From: Alnus glutinosa
Taxonomy: Eukaryota; Streptophyta; Magnoliopsida; Fagales; Betulaceae
DNA length: 64,000 nucleotides
Assembly (NCBI RefSeq): GCF_958979055.1
Contig: NC_084886.1
Location: forward strand, 49,621,654 to 49,685,653
Reading direction: 5' to 3'
Positions 42,711 through 54,145 of this stretch are shown one piece after another. Each line of letters begins with the position of its first letter. Within the stretch, counting starts at the first letter, position 1. The position numbers and the translations under genes are program-made. The notes beneath the pieces were generated by a model. That model was not told the DNA's origin. It saw only the letters and a program-made list of their open reading frames with translations, and did not search any database.

Positions 42711-44196
42711 ATGGGTTTTGAAGGAGATGAAGAATTGGCCGCCACGGCCCCCAACAAATCCACGTTCAGGTACAACTCACCCCTTGTCCAAGTGTCCCTT
42801 ATAGGCCTGGTATGCTTCTGCTGCCCCGGCATGTTCAACGCGCTATCAGGGATGGGCGGTGGCGGCCAGGTCGACCACAAGGTCGTCAACAACGCCAACA
42901 CCGCGCTCTACACCACATTCGCCGTCTTCGGCATCCTCGGCGGAGGCATCTACAACATCCTGGGGCCGCGACTCACGCTCGTCGCCGGCTGCTCCACCTA
43001 CGTCCTCTATGCCGGCTCTTTCCTCTACTACAATCACCACGAGCACCAGGACTTCGCCATTGTTGCCGGCGCGCTATTGGGCGTCGGGGCGGGCCTCCTC
43101 TGGGCCGCACAGGGCGCTATCATGACCTCTTACCCACCAACGCACCGTAAAGGGACATATATCTCGCTCTTCTGGAGTATCTTCAACATGGGTGGTGTCA
43201 TTGGTGGCCTTATTCCTTTCATTCTCAACTATCATCGTGGCGAAGCCGCTTCGGTTAACGATGGCACTTATATCGGTTTCATGGCCTTCATGGCGGCCGG
43301 GGCGCTTATTTCTTTGGCGATTTTGCCACCCAGTAAGGTGGTTCGTAATGATGGGACTCGGTGTAGTAACATCAAGTACTCCAACGTTAGGACTGAGTCG
43401 ATTGAAATTTTGAAGTTGTTCCTAAACTGGAAGATGCTGCTCATAGTACCCGCCGCTTGGTCCAGCAACTTTTTCTACACATACCAATTCAACAACGTTA
43501 ATGGAGAGTTGTTCAATTTGAGGACTAGAGGGTTTAACAACGTGTTCTACTGGGGTGCTCAGATGTTGGGCTCGGTTGGGATTGGTTACATAATGGACTT
43601 CAGTTTTCAGAGCAGGAGGATGAGGGGGTTTGTTGGGATATCTGTGGTTGCGGTCCTTGGGACTGCTATTTGGGCTGGTGGTCTTGCCAACCAGCTCAGA
43701 TACTCGCGCGGTGACAAGCTGGAGAAGTTGTTTGATTTTAAGGACTCAGGTGCCGATTACGCAGGGCCCTTCGTCTTGTATTTTAGTTATGGATTGCTGG
43801 ATGCCATGTTCCAAAGCATGGTTTACTGGGTGATTGGAGCCTTGGCGAATGATTCTGAAATCCTTAGCAGGTAATGGATATGATGGATCATTTATGGCAA
43901 TGGCATGTTTATTATTATTGCGCATGTTCTATGATGCTAACAAAATTTTGTTCTTGTATTGCAGGTATTCTGGGTTTTATAAGGGAGTGCAGAGTGCTGG
44001 AGCAGCGGTTGCTTGGCAAGTTGATACACACAATGTCTCTTTCATGTCCCAGTTGATTGTGAATTGGTGCCTCACTACAGTCGCTTATCCATTATTGGTG
44101 GTTCTTGTCATATTGGCCGTGAAGGATGAGGCGGGGGCTGAAGAGGGAACTACAGAGGAGGCTACTCCTACTTCAGCTAAGCCTGCCAATACATGA
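42711..44196 (+). CDS. UNC93-like major facilitator protein
   Basis: Two exons, 42711-43870 and 43965-44196, join to 463 codons. The acidic N-terminus (MGFEGDEELAATA) is followed by about 11 hydrophobic helices. Family motifs include CCPGMFNALSGMGGGG, GAGLLWAAQGAIMTSYP with RKGTYISLFWSIFNMGGVIGG, and in exon 2 the YSGFYKGVQSAGAAVAWQVD block. Plant UNC93-like proteins are MFS relatives; Arabidopsis members are linked with potassium and ABA-related membrane functions. The transported substrate is not established. The C-terminus is a short Glu/Thr-rich tail. The first 450 bases of the CDS are strikingly GC-rich at third positions and the rest is not. Confidence 0.95.
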
Positions 44197-45720
44197 CAAT
44201 GATTATGGAGGGGTTGAATTCTTGTCTCTCTCTTTCTCTCTCTCTCTTTGTTCTTGTGTTCTCCATAATGTCTTCTATATGTTAGGAAGTTGAAAAATTC
44301 ATCTTCGGGTGTAAATGCTATTTATTACTGTCATTAATCAAGTTACAGGGTAATGTAATGTTCTGTGCAGAATATTTGTCCCTTCTTCTTCTTTCGCTTA
44401 GTTTTATAAATAGAATTCTGGTGGGTGGCTTTTACCAGACGGCCAGAAGAGGAACACTATCCCATCCATCCAGGTACCCCTTGCGAATTCGGGAGTACTT
44501 TGAAGTAGCTTGGCTTATAACCAGTGGTGCATGTATTGCAACATATTAAAAAAAAAAAAAAAAAAGAAGTTTGAGACGCTATATCACTAGCTTTCCATAC
44601 CTCTGCCATGATCACTAAAAGTAGGCCCCTTTTTAGTGGACAATCAGATGGATTGATTGGCTGAGAGAATATCCAGTACCCATATATGCTTTAGAAATAC
44701 CTGGTTAATAAACAAGCAAAGCCCTATGCAATCTTTTTATTTGTTCCCTTGAAAGAGCTTATTCCACATATATTTTTTTGCCTAGTGATCTAATAAAATC
44801 TGATTCCATGTATGTTTTTCCTAGTACTCTGATAGAGATTCACTCAGCTTCTGACCTGATGGGAGATGGCCATAACAGCCCTGATTAGAAATATTGGAAA
44901 CGAAGAAGTACTTTCTTGCTCAATGTCGTCAATTTGAAAATTTAAAATGCATGAGAGTTCTCTGTTCATTTTGCTATATATTTCTCTTGGATCCTGGTTG
45001 GAATTGTCATCTAGCAGGGTACTAAAGAGTATGGTATTGAATTGAGACATATATGCAGGAAAGAGTGGAATTTAAGGCTCTCTTTAGTTGAGTTATTAGG
45101 TTTCTATGGGGATACAGATGATAGCTGAACTGAACAACTTGGCTGGCACTTGTGACAGAGATCCATTATGACCATTGGATTTGTAGATTTATCTTAGTAT
45201 TTTGATACAACAAAGATTTTAGACCATGGTGGAACATGGACAAAAAGGACCGCACTCCCAAAGGAATTTGCCAACATAATAATAAGCCTTGGACCCTGCC
45301 CTATTTAATTTTTCCCCAAAACCAAAAGGATCCCCTATACCACTCTAACATGATTGGATGATGGCCATTCTCACCCGTTCTTCGGTCTGTTGGGGGTAGT
45401 GGTAGGGACTAGGGAGCTGGACTCCAGCTACTGACTAACAAGTATTATTTTGTAGTTTGTAGTATATACCTAAATCACCTGTGGGAAAGAAGCGATGTCA
45501 AAATCTTCCAGAAGGCCACCATTGTGTTTTTATCTTGGGGCTGCAGCACAGCCCTCACCTGTAATGCCTGTTTACAGTCACCAATCATGCTGCATGGATG
45601 AGAACCTTAGGAACGAACTCTTTTATTATAGAAAATGAAGGATTATGACTTCCAGTTCATTCTATTTTCTTGAGAATTATAGTGAAAGTACGTACATTTT
45701 CGTTCTGCGAGAATTTAATT
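44197..45720. other. UNC93-like 3' flank and intergenic DNA
   Basis: A CT-run (44224-44250) and poly-A (44549-44565) lie in the probable 3' UTR and flank. No further gene or transposon end recognised. Confidence 0.4.
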
Positions 45721-45731
45721 TTCTCATGGAA

Positions 45732-48097
45732 ATAATGTAAACATCAGTTAAATCAAAACATTTCAGAGCGTAAAGCAGATTCATAAACATATGTATGGTA
45801 CACAAATTTTCTTCTCTTCTGGACCTCCTTCGTCTTTCTCTCCACTTCCTGTACCACGGTTGCTGCGCGAGGTTAGTTTCTGAGAGATAGTTGTTCGTTT
45901 TGGGTCTTCGGCTGGTGGGTCTTGAGTTTGGGTGGCACTCTCCTCCGGCGATGGACGTTTGAGTCTTCGGTTTGCTGGAATGGAGCGGTGCTTCTCCGTG
46001 GAAGCTAAGCGTTTCTCCTTTCCGGCTAAGTCTGAACCGGCGAACTTGCGTTTGGAGGAGAGAAGAAAGGGGTTCTGCGGGTTCTTATTTTTGGGTTTCC
46101 AAGCTTTTGCTTGGCTGTTGGCTACCATTGAAAAGGCTTTGAATGCTTCTGTGAGGGATCTTGTCAAGTACTTCAGGGAGGACGTGAAAGTTTTGATGGT
46201 TCGTGGGGGTGAGAATAAGTCCGGCCGCTACTTAGAGGTGCTTGTTTTCGCTGAAGGGGGTCAGAAAGGGGCTATTTGGCTCCTTGAAGGCCGTAAAGGT
46301 GGGGGCTGGGCTCGGGTTGCGGGTGAGCTGCGGAAGATGATCTCCTTCCTAGGTCCTAAGGACCGACTGCCAGACTCTGAGGCGTTTCCTTCGGGTTTGT
46401 TTGGGTGGCTCGTCTAGTCGGCTGGGTGGGTCTCATCCTTCCTATGCGGCTGTGGTTCAGGGGGATGCTGTCCCCCACGTCAAACATGGGTTTGTTTCTG
46501 GGTTACGGGGTTCGGATGTCGATCTGTGTGGGTTGGACTTGTTGCCGGAGACGTGGTGTAGGGTGGTCGACGATGGCGTGTGGCGGTCAACTGCTTTGAG
46601 CTGGAGGAGAATCCGCACGAATTGACGGATAAATCCATTTCACGAGAATTGTCGTTTGATCCGTTGGGTAAAGGCTTGAGTGTCCGTCCGCTGGGTAAGA
46701 AGAGTTTAAATTTGGCTTTGGGCCGGACTGTCTGGAAAATTATGGGCCGGACTGTCTGGAAATTTCTGGGCCGTTCTGTTGGGTAAGGATGGGGCCCCAA
46801 GCATAGGAGGGTCCGTTTGGGTCGATTCTTGAATAAACCCAAACTCAGAGCGTCGCTCCAGTCGGATACCTCTGAGTTTGCGGGTCCGGTGTCGACGACC
46901 ATTTTTGGGCGCTGTTCTCAGCCGGAGTTCTCGTCGCCGGCAGGTTCTGGGCTGGTTACGGTCTTGTCTTCTTCTGGGATTGGGTCAAGTAGCTTGCAGG
47001 AGCCCCGGGTTTCTCCCCCTTCTCCGGCGCCGGTGTCTTTGGCTCCGGTGGTTCTGGATTCTCTTCCGGCTCCGGCTCCGGCTCCTCAGCCTAGTAGCTC
47101 AAGTGTTGGTGTTTTGGTTGCTCAGGCTGCCCCTGTTAAGCCGCCCGTTCCTTTCACCTTCCTCCTTTTGCTGGTTCCGGAAGTGGTACCTCCGGTGACT
47201 CTGGTTGCCCCTGCGATTCCGGCGAGTCCTCCGGTGACTATTGCTGGGTCTAATTCTTCCGATGGTTCTGGGTTTGCTGCTGCCCCACTGCCTAGCAGTT
47301 CTGGGTTCGCTCCTCCGGGTTCTGTCCCCTTGCTGGTTGGGTTTGGGTTGGATCCTTCCTCCTCCTTGTCCTCTCAAGCCCCTGCTGCACCAGTAGAAAA
47401 GAAGAAGTTTTCTGAAGGTTTGGAGGCTTCTAGTCGGGTACCAGAGTCTGGTGTTGCCCCTCCGTTATCCGCTGGAACGACTGAATTGGGCTAGAAGATC
47501 TCTTCGGCTTAGAAGTTGATGCCGGAGAGAGAGCTCCTTTTGAAGAAGGTTACAGAGCCTCCAGAGGAGAAGGATCCGCCTTTTGTTTGCGACCAGAATT
47601 GGGAGAAGGAGGCTTGGAAGAACGAGGCAGAGCTTTGGGGGAGGATCTCTGAGATGTATCCGGAGGTGACTGAGGAACAGAGATAGAGGCTCTTTAAAAT
47701 CTGGGGCAAGATGATAGAGCGCAAGAAACACGAAAGTAAGAGGGGGCTTCGAAATCTACAAAGTTCCATCAATTACGGAGACATTAAAGCTTCTTCGAGG
47801 TGTAGGAAAGACAAGGCCATTAGGTCGTAGGGTTGTATGCCTTGGGAGTTCTTGTGGGTTGTTCGTTGGTGCTCTTTCAGTTTTTAGGTTTTTCTTTGTT
47901 TTTTTGGGTGTGTTGCTTGGGTTCTTTTGTGGGTTGTCTTTTGGGTGTTATTTCGGTTTCTAGATTTTGTCTTTGGAGCTTTTTATTTAGGTTTTTTCGG
48001 GTCAGCTTTGGTTCTCCTGTGTATAATTTCTGTGTACGTAAGGGTGCCTTACGCTTTCATTTCTATAAAATTTTACGTACTTATAAAAAAAAAAAAA
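45732..48097 (+). mobile_element. RT-less LINE-like element holding only an ORF1-type region
   Basis: The 2366-bp insertion ends in poly-A (48085-48097) and is flanked by an 11-bp repeat TTCTCATGGAA (45721-45731, 48098-48108). The plus-strand interior encodes an ORF1-like protein with breaks. An N-terminal block runs 45932-46417 (FSVEAKRFSFPAKSEPANLRLEERRKGFCGFLFLGF...GWARVAGELRKMI), then a Pro/Ser-rich spacer at 46817-47494, then a charged C-terminal part at 47520-47830 (EKEAWKNEAELWGRISEMYPEVTEEQ...SSINYGD). Several stops and frameshifts interrupt it. No endonuclease, reverse transcriptase or RNase H sequence is present before the 3' tail. It was probably mobilised by an autonomous LINE. 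Confidence 0.75.
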
Positions 48098-48108
48098 TTC
48101 TCATGGAA

Positions 48109-48708
48109 CTTTCATGTACAATTTGAGGCTTAAATATTGTGATTGGCTTTACATGCTTTGTGGAATACAAATGATTCACTTGTTGAAATAATGATAAGAA
48201 ATCATACTTTAGCAGTTATACTCCCCATCCCAAAGCATTAAACATTCTTTTTCCTGAAATTAATTTGATAGACATACATGATCATTACTATTTGTTTGGG
48301 ACGGCCTATGCTCTTGGGTTATGGGAGCTTAATTTGCTTTAGGTGTGCTGTCTTTCAGACAGATCTGTTTCAATAGTTCTTGCAGTAGTAGTTGCTCTAT
48401 CTTCAAAAGAGGTTAATGTCTAGAGCTTAAGGACTAGGGACCCCAAAGGCGTGCTTACACTTAATTGTATATTTCTTTGTTTTTTTTTTTGGTAATTGGA
48501 TTGGAGTTGTGGGCTAATCTATAAGATGATAAAATACAAATGTTTCTTTGAATGATGTAACCACCTAATACCTTATCAGCTTAACTTTTTAAAATAAGTT
48601 GTGATTTAAAAAGATTTATTGTACCATTGAGATTCCACCCAAGATATTCACGAAAATTGTAGCTGTGAAATGCAAGAATTCCAGTTCAGATTTCATTCGG
48701 TCTCATCA

Positions 48709-48745
<37 letters not shown>

Positions 48746-49068
48746 CCTTCTCATCAGAAGATAGCCTTTTAGTATGTCTATTGTGCCAAGAAAAGTGATA
48801 TGAAGGAAAGGAATGATGGTATATGTGCCTAATCTTTTGAATAACATATTTGATTCCTAAAAACCAGAAAAATGGTTTAGTAGGAATATAGCAAAAAATT
48901 ATTTGGACATACATATGTAACATAAATAAAAGGGAGCTTTCAGTTGTTCCAGGTGTTGATACATGAGTTCCAAAAAACCAGGCTCAATTCAGGCAACAAT
49001 CATCACCGTGATACACCTCTGCTTGCTGCAGAAAATGGCCTTGTTCTTTTTGTAAAGTTGAAGTGTCA
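48109..49068. other. Intergenic DNA
   Basis: It contains a CT microsatellite at 48714-48740. The right end probably holds the 3' UTR of the minus-strand gene ending at 49069. No other gene recognised. Confidence 0.4.
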
Positions 49069-49642
49069 TCATGCAGTGGCATGAAGTGCACCACTTTTAT
49101 CCTCTGAGCTTGGAGCTGCATCTGGTTGGTCGACCTTATCCTCCAAGCTTGGAGCGGCATCTGGTTTGTCGGCCTTGGCCTCATCTTGCCCCTCCTTTGC
49201 CGGCTCTTGGGTCTCATTACCAGCCTCAACTTTGTCCTTGGATTCACTGACAGGAGGGGTTTCAACTTTGTCCTCTGTTTTCTTGGCAGGCGCTTCACCG
49301 GCTTCCGCGCAAACTAGTGGTGCATGCACTACGGTTGTGGGCAGTACACTATCACAAAACCCCTTGCTCCCGCAGTTGCCTATCAAAGTGAAGGTCATTC
49401 TAGTCTGTATCTCACCTCCATTGTTGCTATCCTGCAATCACATATCAGTAAATGAAAGAAACAATGAAGCATTATTACGAATAGCCAAGATAATGGGATC
49501 TAGTGGGACACAATGTAATGCATACTTGAGCAACAGTCTCGCCCTCGGCCACAGCTGCCTTGTTGTGGGAGGCAGAACCCTCAGCAGGGAGTGGCCCCTG
49601 AAGGATGTCAGAATTCTTGGGCTTGCCCGCACAGCCTCCCAT
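49069..49642 (-). CDS. Small acidic protein with N-terminal MGGC acylation motif
   Basis: Two exons, 49526-49642 and 49069-49431, join in phase 0 (CAA|GTATGC donor, TTGCAG acceptor) to encode 159 residues. The N-terminus MGGCAGKPK fits N-myristoylation at Gly2 with palmitoylation at Cys4, so attachment to the plasma membrane is likely. The C-terminal half is an intrinsically disordered Glu/Lys/Pro/Ala-rich region with two near-repeats, PDAAPSLEDK and PDAAPSSEDK. Similar MGGC-K-P-K proteins exist in other flowering plants, but I know of no defined function. The frame has no stops and the splice sites are canonical. Confidence 0.75.
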
Positions 49643-50939
49643 TTATCGATGAAGTTTGTGGGAAGGGTGGGCGAGGTATGGAGGTGGGTGACTGACTGAA
49701 AGACCTTAACTTGTATGAATAAGGACGTTTTGTGGGAGGAGGGTGATCAGAACTCAGAAGGTAATTAATATAATATAGCCATTTAGATGCATATATTTAG
49801 GAGCTAATTGCCGGTTCTGCAAGAGTATGTTAGCTTGGCCAATCATGGGCTTTGTGGTCAAGGTCTTGGCGTTTGACTTTGTCGTACGGACAGCAAAGTT
49901 TGCTTCTGCACCTTTCATGGTGGGCGGGCATGGAGTAACAGTTGTAGTTAGTTATGGTAGTTGGTCCTGTGGTTGGCAGCCTGCGCTATTTTGCTTCTCC
50001 TAAAATTAAAACTCTCTCTCACGAGGAGGTGGGTTGTGTATTATTCGAATAATAAATTCCCAAAGACAAACTCTATGCAAATGCGAGTTCCAAGAATTCT
50101 ATTTTGTCTATTTTCTGTGCTTCTTATTTTAGATGCATTATCATAAACCATGTGCCAAAACTCACGACTTATCAAATATATATATATATATATATATAAT
50201 TAATTAAAAATTGTATATCTCATAATGAACCTTGTCTACAAACGTGGACCATAGTAATCAAAATCTCAATAACTCTATAAAACAATGACATTCTATGGCC
50301 GATAATCATGAATTATGTGACAAATTAAATCTTAATTTATTCAAGCTTGCATATAGTAATAGTCGCATTATTTAAGCTTGCATATAGATTTGGATAATAA
50401 TCTAAAATGGTGATAATTGCATGTGCGAATAGCGGGTGATAATCATAATAACAACGCTGATGCGTATACTTAAAAGTGATAGTCGCATTATGTAGATACA
50501 GATATTGCTAATAATCGCATCCGCATTTTCACAACAATTAATCATAGCCGAAATATATTGATAAAACATTAAAAAAAAAAAAAAAAAAAAAAAAAAGTTC
50601 TAGTATTAGTGGTAATCTAAATAGAGTATTACTGAGACAAAATATGTTCTTGGTTTAAGAGATTAGATATAAAAACCAAAAAATTATGTAGAAAATAAGT
50701 GAGAGTCTATGATGAGCTCAAATGCTCAATGGTGTCTGAAAATTTCAGCTTTCAAATCAAAAAGTTAAATTCAGAATCAGATGGCCAACAGAATAGCTGA
50801 ACAAAAAGCTAATTTTAGCCCTTAAATTCAAAAATGATTCGAGTCGAAAAATCTACAAGGTCGCCTATTTTTGCACAGAACTTCAAAAATAATCACCAAG
50901 AGGAAACAAAAGCCTCTTATGTTCTGTTTGTTTCGATTA
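49643..50939. other. Intergenic DNA with microsatellites
   Basis: It holds (AT)n at 50179-50200 and a poly-A run at 50571-50595. The first 200 bases are probably the promoter of the MGGC gene. Nothing else recognised. Confidence 0.4.
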
Positions 50940-51650
50940 TACTCCGTTTGTTTCGACGTAAAATGATTTTCGTCGCAAAATATTTTCGATGAAATCAATT
51001 TCAAAAGAAATTATTTTCTCAAAAATATTTTTCGGCGTTTGGTTCGGCAATGACCAGTCGCCGTCGCCGGAATCCGGCGAGCATGATTGGCCGGATTCCG
51101 GCAGCACACCTCCGGGCCTGGTCAGATCCGGCTGGATTTCGGCCCGGCCGAATCCCGGCCATTTTGGCTAGATCCGGCCGGATCCGGTCAGATCAAGCCG
51201 GATTCCGGCCATTTTGGCCAGATCCGGCCGGACCAGTGTCCGAACCCGGTCAGATCAGGCCGGATTCCGGCCAGATTCCGCCGGCATTCGGCGCAGTTGC
51301 CGGATGTCGCCGGATTCCGGTGGCCGGTAGTATTCCGGTGGTCGGATTCCGACGCCGGCATTATTCCAGTGACTTGATGATGCCGAATTCCGGTGCTGCC
51401 TATTTTCGAACGACCGACTATTGCCGGATTCGACCAGTCAGATATCAAACGTGCGTGTAAAGACGAAGAATATAATTTTGGAAAACGATTTACGGTTTTA
51501 AAAACTGTAAATCGTTTTCCAAAAATTAAAGAAGGTTTTACGGTCAAACCGAAAATGGTTTTCGTTGACCGTTATTTTCGCCCCTACCAAACACCGTAAA
51601 ATATCGAAATCATTTTTCAGAAATCATTTTACGCCGAAACAAACGGAGCA
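50940..51650. mobile_element. 711-bp PIF/Harbinger-type element with GC-rich CCGG-repeat core
   Basis: It starts TACTCCGTTTGTTTCGACG and ends CGCCGAAACAAACGGAGCA, an imperfect TIR that extends through GTAAAATGATTT. TTA flanks both ends (50937-50939, 51651-51653). Inside lies a second perfect palindrome, GGAAAACGATTTACGGTTTT with its complement at 51480-51521, and a GC-rich core (51050-51440) made of many CCGGATTCCGGC-type words. It is non-coding despite long open frames, which arise from the repeat composition. Confidence 0.78.
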
Positions 51651-51669
51651 TTAAATAAAATTATCAGAT

Positions 51670-52038
51670 TCAGACCTCATCTTCATGAAGCAGCATATTG
51701 GGAATTCCTTGATTGACCGGGAAGCGCCGAGCGGTCTCGGGACAAACGAGTGCGCCCTTCTCGAGGTGGAGCTCCAGAAGGGCGTGGTGGAACTTGTTCA
51801 AGAAGTCATCAGAGTCGAGCATGGACGAGTCGGCCTCCTCAGGGAGCTACGCGTAGCCCATGGTCCGGGCGGCATCTACGAGGACCTTCCACTCGATCTT
51901 GGGGAACACGTTTCGGAGGAAGCTGGCGTTTAACTCCACCTGCTTCTCTATCGCCTTCTCCACCTCGATGCGGAGAGGGAAGCCGTTGGCCACACCTTTG
52001 ATGTTTGAGGAGAGCATGTTGTGAGTTAGTAGCCTCAT
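51670..52038 (-). pseudogene. TRM112: TRM112 homologue with one internal stop codon
   Basis: The start MRLLTHNMLSSNIKGV at 52038 is the TRM112 N-terminus. It continues GFPLRIEVEKAIEKQVELN, FLRNVFPKIEWKVLVDAARTMGYA, then TAG at 51847-51849 where the family has Glu (GY-x-E-LPEE). The frame then continues LPEEADSSMLDSDDFLNKF, HHALLELHLEKGALVCPET and RRFPVNQGIPNMLLHEDEV to TGA at 51670. The full frame would be 122 residues, the normal plant length. TRM112 is the small zinc-binding activator of several tRNA, rRNA and protein methyltransferases. A 5' UTR intron (about 52039-52186, donor TTTTAG|GTATATAA, acceptor TTTATAG) is kept, so this is not a retrocopy. A Harbinger element ends 17 bp beyond the stop codon. 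It could be a fresh pseudogene, a nonsense allele or a sequencing error. Confidence 0.9.
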
Positions 52039-52186
52039 CTATAAATTCATTGAACATTGAAACATGTAAATCAGAACCTCGATTTCACAATAGGACTATC
52101 CGAAACCCTAATCTCCAATTCACATCAATCCAATAGAAATTAACTGAAATTAATACCAAAATACCATAAATCGGGTCATATTATAT

Positions 52187-53338
52187 ACCTAAAACGAATC
52201 AATTCGACGAGATCCCCAAATAAGTCCGGGTTCGGCTCACCCGGCGGTAACCGGCCGGATTTCGGACAAACAGAGTTATTCCGGTCCTATAACTATTTTG
52301 CACGCTTCCAAAACCCTAGAAATTTTTGTTGTATCGCCAGTTTTAGCCTTTTAGGCCTATTGATTTGTTGTGTTGACTAACAAGATTAGCCCAATTGAAT
52401 AATGATCTTGGATTGGGTTTGGGCTTAATGAGGCCTCAATACTCATGGCCCAAGTGCTTTTTGATTGGGTTGGTGAGCTTCGGCTAGGGCCTAGGAGAGT
52501 TGGTAGGCTGTTTCGATCATGAATTTTAACCTACAACTACAAGTTTGGTGTAAAAGGAGGTCACTCTTGAAATGATTCATCAAAATGAGTTTTTAGCTTT
52601 TTTATGAACTAATTTGTTGAAATTGTTCAAAATGAGTTTCTAAACGGTCTCGCCAATTTGGCAAGTAAACAATACTCACCAATAATAGTGAGCATTATTC
52701 ACTCATCAAAATAATAAATAATTATTAAAATTTTCTCTCTTCCTTATTTTTATTTCTCTCTCTCATGCATCACACATAATCTCATTTTTTTAAAAAATTA
52801 TTTAAATAGAATAGACAAAAATTCTTTAGTTCAGATATTTTTAGTAATTCAAAAAAAGAAAGCGGGATTCTTGTAAAAATAAGTTTAATCAAACCTTAAT
52901 AGATGGTTGGACACCAAACTCCATACTAATGAAGCCTTCAAGAAAAGAGAAATTTTAAGTAATCAAGGTCTTCGTATGTGGGCCAGTGGAAGTCATTCAG
53001 ATGCTTAAGTTAGTATTTGTTTGGAGGGGAAGAAAATAGGAATGAATTTAGATAGCTGTTTTGAGAGAAAATTGTTTACCTTGCAAATGACTATTTCTTC
53101 CATTTTTATAGTGGTTTCTCGTGTTGTGTTTAGAGAGAAGAGAAGTGCTATATTTTTTTTAACAAAAAAAATTCATAAATTAACTTTTAAATGATGTATC
53201 AATCATAAATAAAATTTATTATTTTAGTAAAATGTGTCATCATTTTATGAAATGTTATACCCATCGTTTAAGAATTATTTTTGAGAATGAAAACTTGGGA
53301 AGAAAGATTATTTCCCCTCAAGCTTGATAGGCCTGAAC
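52187..53338. other. TRM112 5' exon/promoter, then intergenic DNA
   Basis: About 52187-52330 is GC-richer and probably holds the TRM112 5' UTR exon and promoter. The rest to 53330 is AT-rich with no coding sequence recognised. Confidence 0.4.
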
Positions 53339-53739
53339 TAGGGGTGTACAAGCGGTTATAACCGGCGATTATTGGCTAAAACCACAACCGCTAACCGCCT
53401 AGCGGTTATTTTTATTTTACCAACCGCAACCGCTAACCGCCTTGGCGGAGGCGGTTATTTTTATAACCGGCGGTTAGCGGTTATAACCGGCGGTTTGAAA
53501 CCGCTTTCGAATTCCGGTTTTGGGCCGGGTTTAGACCGGTTTTTGGGTCGGGTTAAAATCGGTTTTGGGCTATTTTTACACCTGTTTTGGGCCAGGTTTA
53601 CACCTGTTTTGGGCCATTTTTTGTACAGATTTTTTGGGCCTTTTTTTGTGCAAATTTTTTGGGCCATTTTTTGTACAGATTTTTCAAGAAAAAAATTTAA
53701 TACTTTTTGGGCCTTTTGTCCTTTGTTACAAAATTACTA

Positions 53740-54145
53740 ATCCAAACATATTCTAAATTCCAAAACCAAACAAATCCACATACTCCAAATTCCAAAACCA
53801 AACAAATCCAAATAATCAAATACTCAAAGACATTACAAATCCAAAATAACCAAATTCAAAAGCAAAAAATTACAAATCCAAATAACCACATAGGCACATA
53901 CTCTAAATTCTAAAACCAAACAAATCCAAATAAACAAAACAAATACTCAAAGACATTACAAATCCAAAATAACCACATTGGCACATACTCCAAATTCTAA
54001 AACCAAACAAATCCAAATAAACAAATACTCCAAGACATTACAAATCCAAAATAACCACATAGGCACATACTCCAAATTCCAAACCAAACAAATCCAAATA
54101 ACCAAATAGTCCAAGACATTACAAATCCAAAATTCAAAAATTACA
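53740..54145. repeat. Imperfect tandem repeats inside the hAT element
   Basis: CATACTCYAAATTCYAAAACC blocks recur at about 53779, 53897, 53984 and 54066. They are separated by AAACAAATCCAAATAA and AGACATTACAAATCC words, with period about 82-118 bp. Confidence 0.8.

Noticed and set aside
42812-43150. 112- and 88-codon plus frames inside the UNC93-like gene
   Set aside because: Other-frame shadows made long by high GC content.
46878-47377. Arg-rich frames on both strands
   Set aside because: Out-of-frame reading of the Pro/Ser/Gly-rich linker of the LINE-like ORF1.
51050-51547. Frames of 96-136 codons in the Harbinger element
   Set aside because: They arise from the repeated CCGGATTCCGGC words. 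The peptides are periodic and occur on both strands, so they are not coding.
53372-53740. 122-codon frame rich in F and W
   Set aside because: It lies in GGGCCATTTTTTGTRCA-type repeats and the subterminal region of the hAT element.
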